A stretch of 9,679 bases of DNA from Thermoplasmata archaeon (lineage in GTDB: Archaea > Thermoplasmatota > E2 > DHVEG-1): the NCBI GenBank assembly GCA_030641605.1, contig DAOWHD010000029.1, positions 1-9,679 of the forward strand, in the 5' to 3' direction. The notes under the pieces are model-generated. The model did no database searches. It had not been told where the DNA came from and saw nothing but the letters and a program-made list of their open reading frames with translations. Numbering within the stretch: the first letter of the stretch is position 1; each line of letters starts with the position of its first letter. Shown one piece after another: positions 1 to 3,983 of this stretch. Both the position numbers and the translations under genes were made by a program.

Positions 1-212
1 ACAAGAAAACCATCTGTAAAAAAACCTGCAAACGCTCCGAAAAACGCCCAGAATCCATAAAGAACTGCAATGGCAATAGGTATACCAGTCAAAGGTTTGA
101 CTGTAATCTCTGCAACAGCATCCTTCAACGTATGTGTATATTTACCAAATGTCACAGTTTCTTTAGAGATTTTATCAATAAGATCCCATCTTTCGTCAAC
201 TGAAAGTTTCAT
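1..212 (-). CDS. feoB: FeoB membrane part, separate gene (partial, N-terminus only)
   Basis: This is the start of a gene for the permease half of the ferrous iron transporter FeoB; it runs off the left edge after about 70 codons. The N-terminus begins MKLSVDERWDLIDKISKE, which matches the helical segment that follows the G domain in full-length FeoB, and continues through ITVKPLTGIPIAIAVLYGFW, equivalent to the usual 'hPvlGlPif' entry into the first membrane helix, then a hydrophobic stretch. The start ATG (212-210) overlaps the TGA of the G-domain gene by four bases (ATGA) and has AGGTGG seven bases upstream, so the split is a gene boundary with its own ribosome site and not a sequencing frameshift. 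The product should be an inner-membrane Fe(II) channel that works with the separately made G protein. The gate motifs lie outside the window and cannot be checked. Confidence 0.88.
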   Translation of the reverse strand, partial: MKLSVDERWDLIDKISKETVTFGKYTHTLKDAVAEITVKPLTGIPIAIAVLYGFWAFFGAFAGFFTDGFL

Positions 213-736
213 TGATTACCACCTACATTTTCAACAATATCTTTTATATTACTCGAAGTAGCCTTTTTAACACTAAACATCAATTCTTTCATCCCCTTAC
301 CACTTACCGCAATTGTAGACACCACAGGTACACCCAGAATTTTTTGTAGTTTTTCCACATTTATCTGTATATTTTTATCTTCTGCAACATCCTGCATATT
401 AAGTGCAATTACAACAGGGTTTCCCATCTCAATTATTTCAAGCGCAAGATAAAGACCCCGCTCAATCTTAGTAGAATCGATTACGCAGATGACCACAGAA
501 TCCTTGTTTTCATTGAGCATCTTTACAGCAACTTCTTCTGCTTTGTCTTTCGGCTCCAGAGAAAAAGTTCCAGGGACATCAATGAGCTCCATTTCTTTAT
601 GCCCAACTCTCACGTATCCTTTCGCATAATCCACAGTTGTTCCTGAATAATTGGACTCTGAAACGTTTGCTCCAGTAATACGATTAAAAACAACACTTTT
701 ACCCACATTAGGGTGCCCCATAAGAAGGATATTCAT
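209..736 (-). CDS. feoB: FeoB G domain as a stand-alone GTPase
   Basis: Cytosolic GTPase part of the Feo ferrous iron uptake system, 175 residues, whereas ordinary FeoB is a single protein of some 600-800 residues. All G motifs are visible: G1 GHPNVGKS (7-14), the G2/switch I region SNYSGTTVDY (28-37, FeoB normally has NxPGxTVE), G3 DVPGT followed by FSL (53-60; FeoB norm DxPGxYSL), G4 NMQD (113-116, the FeoB variant of NKxD) and G5 around VSGKG (144-148). The protein ends shortly after G5, before the helical GDI and membrane segments, which are encoded in the next gene. The start overlaps the stop of the preceding feoA by four bases (ATGA), with GAGGTGG a few bases upstream. It lies third in the order feoA-feoA-feoB(N)-feoB(C). 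It presumably binds the membrane part and couples GTP binding to Fe(II) passage. Confidence 0.93.
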   Translation of the reverse strand: MNILLMGHPNVGKSVVFNRITGANVSESNYSGTTVDYAKGYVRVGHKEMELIDVPGTFSLEPKDKAEEVAVKMLNENKDSVVICVIDSTKIERGLYLALEIIEMGNPVVIALNMQDVAEDKNIQINVEKLQKILGVPVVSTIAVSGKGMKELMFSVKKATSSNIKDIVENVGGNQ

Positions 737-960
737 TTTTCCACCTCTACAACAATGTTTCCTGCAACACCTCGTCCCAGCGAAATTGAGGATTCATCAA
801 TTGTTACAACCACAGGGCCATTTATTGGTTGCTTCGAAGTAATCTTTATCTTTTTGTTTACTCTAATTCCCATGCCTGCTACTTGATCTCTTAGTTTTCC
901 ATTGATGCTTTTTACAATGCCTTTTTCCCCATATTTCATTTCAGAAAGTTTTTTTTCCAT
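733..960 (-). CDS. feoA: FeoA-family SH3-like protein, second copy
   Basis: Small cytosolic FeoA-domain protein of 75 residues, the usual size for the family. The pattern is typical: MKYGEKGIVKSING, then RDQVAGMGIRVNKKIKI, then GPVVVTIDESSISLGRGVAGNIVV, that is, the SH3-like barrel with the closing 'hxLGRGhAxxI' strand. FeoA proteins interact with FeoB and influence iron transport or complex assembly. It follows the first feoA after three bases and overlaps the feoB G-domain gene by ATGA, so the four products are probably made in fixed proportions. GAGGGTG lies about seven bases before the ATG. It is clearly different in sequence from the other copy, so the two are probably not interchangeable; FeoA and FeoC-like roles are possible. 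Confidence 0.92.
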   Translation of the reverse strand: MEKKLSEMKYGEKGIVKSINGKLRDQVAGMGIRVNKKIKITSKQPINGPVVVTIDESSISLGRGVAGNIVVEVEK

Positions 961-963
961 AAT

Positions 964-1179
964 TTACACCCTCATTACTCTAATTTTTCGTGCCATGCCA
1001 CGGCCGATGGATACTGTATTTCTATCAACTTCAACGGTAACTGGGCCTTGATTTGATATTACCCTAACAAAATCGCCTTCAGATATGCCTCTTAAAGAGA
1101 GCTTTTGTCTAAGACCATGCCCTCCTTCAACTGCTATGATTTTCGCGGATTCACCAGGTTTCAATTGAGTCAGCATCAT
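964..1179 (-). CDS. feoA: FeoA-family SH3-like protein, first gene of the feo operon
   Basis: First gene of the ferrous iron uptake operon, 71 residues, FeoA family. The visible hallmarks are LTQLKPGESAKIIAVEGG, RQKLSLRGISEGDFVRVI, QGPVTVEVDRNTVSIGRG and MARKIRV, the complete SH3-like fold. Two ATG codons stand side by side (1179 and 1176). The ribosome site GGGAGG (CCTCC at 1184-1188 on the plus strand) is four bases from the first and seven from the second, so the second Met may be the real start; the product differs by one residue. The promoter and operator region lies at about 1200-1340. The likely role is a cytosolic partner of the split FeoB. Confidence 0.93.
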   Translation of the reverse strand: MMLTQLKPGESAKIIAVEGGHGLRQKLSLRGISEGDFVRVISNQGPVTVEVDRNTVSIGRGMARKIRVMRV

Positions 1180-1183
1180 TGTT

Positions 1184-1188
1184 CCTCC
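1184..1188 (-). promoter_or_regulatory. Ribosome binding site of the first feoA
   Basis: GGAGG on the minus strand, in the context GGAAGGGAGGAACA before ATGATG. It is the strongest Shine-Dalgarno match in the window. Its spacing (4 nt to the first ATG, 7 nt to the second) favours initiation at 1176 or at both codons. Confidence 0.75.
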
Positions 1189-1265
1189 CTTCCTATTTCA
1201 ACAATGTTTGTTCGGATTTTTTTTGATAGAGTGTTATTACAAAGCACATAATCACTTACCATTTA

Positions 1266-1279
1266 TTCGGTTGCCTGAA
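1266..1279. promoter_or_regulatory. Iron-box candidate 1 (DtxR/IdeR-like)
   Basis: TTCGG-TTGC-CTGAA, a 14-bp near-palindrome that fits the TTAGG-N4-CCTAA core known from DtxR/IdeR operators, with changes within the half-sites. It lies upstream of feoA. The DtxR link is inference from the motif and from the iron-transport target. Confidence 0.55.
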
Positions 1280-1284
1280 TTGAT

Positions 1285-1298
1285 TTAGGATACCCGAA
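1285..1298. promoter_or_regulatory. Iron-box candidate 2 (DtxR/IdeR-like)
   Basis: TTAGG-ATAC-CCGAA, starting 19 bases after box 1. One half is the exact TTAGG of the DtxR/IdeR core and the other differs from CCTAA by one base. It sits where transcription would start if the TATA-like element at 1307-1320 is used, an arrangement typical of repression by blocking polymerase. Confidence 0.6.
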
Positions 1299-1306
1299 TA
1301 AATGCT

Positions 1307-1320
1307 CATTATATTAATTT
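1307..1320 (-). promoter_or_regulatory. Possible archaeal TATA element of the feo operon
   Basis: AAATTAATATAATG on the minus strand is a TATA-like stretch. With usual archaeal spacing, transcription would begin near 1285-1290, inside iron box 2, leaving a leader of about 105 nt. The region is AT-rich with other possible TATA sites, so the assignment is tentative. Confidence 0.35.
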
Positions 1321-1334
1321 TTCGGTAATCCCAA
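1321..1334. promoter_or_regulatory. Iron-box candidate 3 (DtxR/IdeR-like)
   Basis: TTCGG-TAAT-CCCAA, the third copy of the 14-bp palindromic pattern, starting 36 bases after box 2 and just upstream of the TATA-like element. A further small palindrome, CCAA-N6-TTGG (1331-1344), overlaps its right half. Confidence 0.5.
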
Positions 1335-1362
1335 TTTATTTTGGTATATTGAAAATATTGTT

Positions 1363-1433
1363 TTTCTCTCCTTGAGCAACAGGAATACTTTCAATGAACA
1401 CACAACAGGGTTTATAAGGAGAGAAATCCTTAT
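1363..1433. repeat. Two overlapping inverted repeats upstream of feo
   Basis: TTTCTCTCCTT (1363-1373) is the exact reverse complement of AAGGAGAGAAA (1416-1426). The latter overlaps a second dyad, ATAAGGA (1414-1420) with TCCTTAT (1427-1433). In RNA the two pairings exclude each other. Function unknown. The rest of 1335-1490 is AT-rich and shows no gene. Confidence 0.45.
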
Positions 1434-1494
1434 GAATTTGATAATATAATTTAGTAAAAATACAAATAAATTGACCTAAAATAGTGGCCACCAA

Positions 1495-1538
1495 AGTGCT
1501 GTAACACTTATAGAGTCAAGTCGAGATGTTACAGCACT
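1495..1538. repeat. 12-bp perfect inverted repeat / hairpin beside the intron relics
   Basis: AGTGCTGTAACA (1495-1506) and TGTTACAGCACT (1527-1538) are exact reverse complements around a 20-base loop. On the minus strand the loop holds CTCGAC and ACTCTAT, the same strings that end the two intron termini just upstream. There is no T-tract after the stem on either strand, so it is not a classical terminator. It may be the original target-site structure or debris of intron ends. Confidence 0.6.
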
Positions 1539-1540
1539 GC

Positions 1541-1597
1541 ATAGAGTAAGGCTGAGCTGTTACCAGTTCTTCCTTCTCTCGTAGACCGTACGTACGA
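1541..1597 (-). ncRNA. Second group II intron 3' terminus: domain V 3' half and domain VI (relic)
   Basis: On the minus strand the bases from 1594 onward read ACGTACGGTCT, as in the 3' half of group II domain V, followed by a GAGAG linker. Next comes a domain VI-like hairpin: AAGG (1575-1572) pairs with CCTT (1551-1548), and GAACTG (1569-1564) with CAGCTC (1559-1554) closed by a GTAA tetraloop, with an AA/AG internal loop between. The terminus is ACTCTAT; its A (1547) is the seventh base from the end, the expected branch point distance, and the last two bases are AT (the AY rule). The 5' half of domain V is missing; the sequence before it is the 3' end of the other intron. It reads as the tail of an outer intron that was invaded and then partly deleted. 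Confidence 0.6.
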
Positions 1598-1607
1598 ATT
1601 GTCGAGT

Positions 1608-1693
1608 AGCCCAATGGCACAATTTGGATTTCTCCAGTCTTTGCAGGACATGCAAAGAAATCAGGATTCTCATCCTTATGTTTCCAGCAAGCC
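1608..1693 (-). ncRNA. Enlarged domain VI of the ORF-less group II intron
   Basis: The base of the hairpin is GGCTTGCTGG (1693-1684) with CCATTGGGCT (1617-1608), nine of ten positions pairing if G-U is allowed. Instead of the usual short loop, 66 nt intervene and contain two further hairpins: AGGAT with ATCCT around a GAGA tetraloop (1676-1663), and CTTTGCA with TGCAAAG around five bases (1657-1639). Domain VI is normally some 35-45 nt; here it is about 86. Confidence 0.5.
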
Positions 1694-1700
1694 CTCTAAA

Positions 1701-1734
1701 ATTCCGTACGTAGGCTTTTCGCTCTATACGGCTC
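1701..1734 (-). ncRNA. Group II intron domain V (catalytic hairpin)
   Basis: Exactly 34 nt starting GAGCCGTAT, with GAAA at positions 15-18 and ending ACGTACGGAAT. The AGC catalytic triad (positions 2-4) and the ACG preceding UACGG are in place. However, the 3' strand reads GGAAT where the consensus is GGUUC, so A2 and G3 of the triad face A and A instead of U and U. The upper stem needs a bulge and a five-base loop to pair. The element is clearly of domain V descent but is probably inactive. Confidence 0.75.
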
Positions 1735-2473
1735 CAAATGCAAACGCTTCTCAGCTTGGTTAAAACCTTCCCTTGCAAGAATGATACTTAAGCTCCATTC
1801 CAGCATACATATCATCCACACAAGGTTTACTTTAACCTTTAAGTTAGGATTATGCTTCTCGATATGGTTTCGACTACTATACCTTCTCAGGCACTTCGTC
1901 ATTAACCTGATGTTAGCCAATAAAGGCATTCAGACATCTTACACATTATTCCCTACTATTTGCATCCAGAGCCCCTTTGCTAGGATAGGTTATGTTGTCC
2001 ATATCCCTCGTCGCTACTACGGGCTCATCCGTCAATCTCACAGGTCTCCCTTTTGATTTCCCATTATGTTATACAAAGGGTCTTTGCCATACGGAATGGT
2101 ATTGGCTAACTGTGAGACCTTCCCAGCTTTGATAATGAAACTCTCTTATCATGTCGCAGTCCATACGCCAATGGATTCAACAGGTGCATATGACTATTTC
2201 TTCCCCATTGATACTAGTTCTCATCCTACAGGAACAGACTCGGCATCCATAATTTCTACCCAAGTGCTATATAGGGTAGGCCGTTCATGACGCTGCAACT
2301 TTCGCTTTATGCTACAACCTGATAAGTTGCTCGCACTTCGCACAAGTACTTTTACCTCAGAGCTTTCATTCATTTCAGTTACCCAAGATGAATGTCTGAT
2401 ATAGCTACACGAGCAAATAACCAACTCTCGTGACTGAATTCTCATCAGCTAGTTCCACTACTTTACTGGCTGC

Positions 2474-2640
2474 ACCATCTGCATATCTCACCTGTCGGAC
2501 ACTTTCAATGTTGACTATCTGTGTATCTATCTCATGCAAGTGGTGGAGAAATTACGCCGCCCTGTGGTGTTCCTACTGGTGTTTCTTCCTGTTTACCTTT
2601 GTTCATCACTCCTGTTTTCAACCACCTTCGGAACTACCGG
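2474..2640 (-). pseudogene. Group II intron reverse transcriptase fragment
   Basis: From 2624 the minus strand encodes WLKTGVMNKGKQEE and then TPVGTPQGGVISPPLA, ending in TGA at 2534-2532. The GTPQGGVISPLLA block is the signature of group II intron reverse transcriptases (palm region, RT domain 4). A frame change later, VRYADG (2491-2474) recalls the YADD active site, with Gly in place of the second Asp. About 40 bases separate the stop from this motif, where intact proteins have roughly 100, so there is an internal deletion. A stop (TAG) also interrupts the frame just before RRWLK. At 2727, KPDGT in another frame may be part of the N-terminal region, but this is weak. Maturase and endonuclease domains are absent; an ORF-less intron follows. 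The fragment is dead and marks a former full-length retroelement. Confidence 0.8.
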
Positions 2641-2663
2641 GTCTACATTCGTGTGAGGAGAAA

Positions 2664-2724
2664 CCGGACGGGACGTTTTGGGAAGGGAAAAAGTGACATT
2701 TATCAGGGCGAGAGTACCGTCCGG
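2664..2724. repeat. GC-rich imperfect inverted repeat
   Basis: CCGGACGGGAC (2664-2674) and GTACCGTCCGG (2714-2724) form an 11-bp dyad with one mismatch around 39 bases, unusually GC-rich for this AT-rich window. It lies between the sulfotransferase gene and the reverse transcriptase fragment. It could be intron RNA structure or the edge of the inserted DNA. Confidence 0.45.
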
Positions 2725-2834
2725 CTTGCGGATCTAGACGGGAAACAACATTTCAACTATTTAAACAAAAATATGGGTTCATTGAAACTACAAAATGGCT
2801 TTGCCTCAAAAGTACTCTTCCTCAACGATTTTTT

Positions 2835-2851
2835 ACGTTTTTTTAAAACGT
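2835..2851. other. Small hairpin just after the sulfotransferase stop
   Basis: ACGTTTT and AAAACGT form a 7-bp AT-rich dyad around three bases, four bases after the stop codon of the sulfotransferase gene. On the coding strand it is followed by A residues and not T residues, so its value as a terminator is doubtful. The stretch 2725-2834 otherwise shows no gene. Confidence 0.25.
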
Positions 2852-2855
2852 ATCT

Positions 2856-3983
2856 TCACTTTGGCGGTTCATACCCCCAGCGTTTTATTGTAAAATCCCA
2901 GTGCTTTTTAACCCGACGAATTATCGCATCGTCTATCTCATAAACATTTTTCTTGTATCCAGCCTTTTCATCAAGGTAGCGTTGCATCTTAGGTTCAGCT
3001 ACTTCTAAACCTGGCAGACCAAGCCTAGCATACACTTCCCGTATTTGACCCATTGGATCAGCCACTAGATCCTCGTAGCGTATTTCAATAAGGTGCCCAT
3101 CAGGAACTTGATCTTTTTGTTTAAAATAACTTTTCATGAGCCGAACATAATTATCAATCACATGATTTTCAATTTGCTCATCAGTAGTGTGTTGCAGGGC
3201 CAATTTATCCAACACTTTTGCACGCATTCGTTTTGTTGAAAGATAAACCTTGTATGGATTTCGATAGATGTGAATAAAACGGGCATCTGGGAAGAGCTCC
3301 ATCAATGTCGTAATACGGGCAGTGTTGGAAGGATTTTTGAGAACAAGTCGCTTTCCATGGTTAGAATAGGTTACAGCCTTCGTTAAATCAAAATAATTTT
3401 TCTTCCACTGAGCTACATCCTCATCAGTTAACCCCTCAAAATGGATAGATTGACTGTACTGTCTTTTGGCATATCGTGGAAAATGAAAGCAGTGAAAGAA
3501 AGACCACTGGCCAAGAACAGCAAGTCCTGCCTCTTCTTCATAAGGGCCATCCACAGCTACTTCTATATTGTCCATTGGCCGCGTTGTAGGAAGGAACTGT
3601 GCCATAAATTTTTTTGTAGGCTCCATTACAAGAAAACTGTTTGGAAGGAGAGTATGCCACATGGAAACATAACAAAATTGAGGATCGTGACTTAAAAGTT
3701 CATGAAGAAATGTCGTTCCGCTTCTCCAGTGGCCAATGATGAAAACAGGCGGATATTTAATCTTAGTCTCAGCAATTCGAGGGCCGTATACAATTTTAAA
3801 AAGAAATCGTGCTGGCATAGTAAGTAGCGCAGATATGGTAACAAACATAGCTCTGGGGAGAAAACTAGGATCTACCCCGCCATTATTAGTGACAAGTTTA
3901 ATCCAAGTTATTATGGATGTGCCAAATAATGGATGTTGGATACCCCGATTATTTTTTCTCATGTTTTTCTTTTTTCTTTTCAT
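2856..3983 (-). CDS. PAPS-dependent type sulfotransferase
   Basis: Protein of 375 residues of the sulfotransferase superfamily (Sulfotransfer_3-like), which transfers sulfate from PAPS to an acceptor hydroxyl or amine. From the chosen start, the 5'-phosphosulfate loop is visible as FIIGHWRSGTTFLHELLSHD (about 81-100), then LVLKNPSNTARI (213-224), the 3'-phosphate site FIHIYRNPYKVYLSTKRM (236-253), and RYEDLVADP (302-310). It has no signal peptide; a weakly hydrophobic stretch (about 45-65) may contact the membrane. An ATG at 4031 would add 16 residues but has no ribosome site and lies deep in the previous gene; the ATG at 3983 has GGGG eight bases upstream and overlaps that gene by only 35 bases. 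The overlap suggests translation coupled to the exported protein. The acceptor is unknown. Downstream lies intron debris, so this gene is the last of its group. It looks slightly richer in GC than its neighbour, so transfer is possible. Confidence 0.87.
   Translation of the reverse strand: MKRKKKNMRKNNRGIQHPLFGTSIITWIKLVTNNGGVDPSFLPRAMFVTISALLTMPARFLFKIVYGPRIAETKIKYPPVFIIGHWRSGTTFLHELLSHDPQFCYVSMWHTLLPNSFLVMEPTKKFMAQFLPTTRPMDNIEVAVDGPYEEEAGLAVLGQWSFFHCFHFPRYAKRQYSQSIHFEGLTDEDVAQWKKNYFDLTKAVTYSNHGKRLVLKNPSNTARITTLMELFPDARFIHIYRNPYKVYLSTKRMRAKVLDKLALQHTTDEQIENHVIDNYVRLMKSYFKQKDQVPDGHLIEIRYEDLVADPMGQIREVYARLGLPGLEVAEPKMQRYLDEKAGYKKNVYEIDDAIIRRVKKHWDFTIKRWGYEPPK

Larger units (their letters stand above)
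1260..1304. promoter_or_regulatory. Nested 45-bp inverted repeat upstream of feo (probable operator)
   Basis: Outer arms CATTTATTCGG (1260-1270) and CCGAATAAATG (1294-1304) are perfect 11-bp inverted repeats. Inside them CCTGAA (1274-1279) and TTTAGG (1284-1289) form a second dyad with one mismatch around TTGA. The element contains two of the three TTNGG-N4-CYNAA boxes described separately and lies about 80-125 bases upstream of feoA. As DNA it suggests two dimeric repressors side by side; as RNA it could also fold into a long hairpin. An operator is preferred because the same box recurs outside the dyad. Confidence 0.6.
1601..2343 (-). mobile_element. ORF-less group II intron (probably degenerate)
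   Basis: A stretch of about 743 nt with group II intron features on the minus strand. The 5' end reads GTGCGA (2343 onward), matching the GUGYG consensus; a second GTGCG at 2336 is an alternative. Domain V is recognisable at 1701-1734 and the 3' end is CTACTCGAC, with A1607 seventh from the end and terminal AC. The 5' flank ends GTACTT, and TAGTAT inside the intron (minus strand, 2216-2211) could pair with it in five of six positions as EBS1/IBS1. No open reading frame of intron-protein size exists; frames carry stops, though the stretch near 2060-1960 resembles the leader that precedes the reverse transcriptase in related introns. It would need proteins supplied in trans. A reverse transcriptase fossil lies just upstream. 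The domain boundaries other than V and VI were not folded. Confidence 0.72.

Noticed and set aside
1696..1929. 77-codon ORF on the minus strand
   Set aside because: It runs through the region before domain V and ends inside domain V itself, so it is intron RNA and not a protein gene. Its product resembles nothing I recognise.
1781..2290. Two plus-strand ORFs of 91 and 74 codons
   Set aside because: Both are antisense to the ORF-less intron and lack ribosome sites.
1490..2760. rRNA or tRNA genes in the gene-free middle region
   Set aside because: The region reads like structured RNA, but I found no rRNA landmarks or cloverleaf; domain V and the reverse transcriptase motif explain it as group II intron material.
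2521..2943. 140-codon ORF on the plus strand (with GEITPPCGVPTGVSS)
   Set aside because: It is the antisense of the reverse transcriptase motif GTPQGGVISPP and runs into the antisense of the sulfotransferase gene. Such mirror ORFs are a common annotation artefact of group II intron genes.
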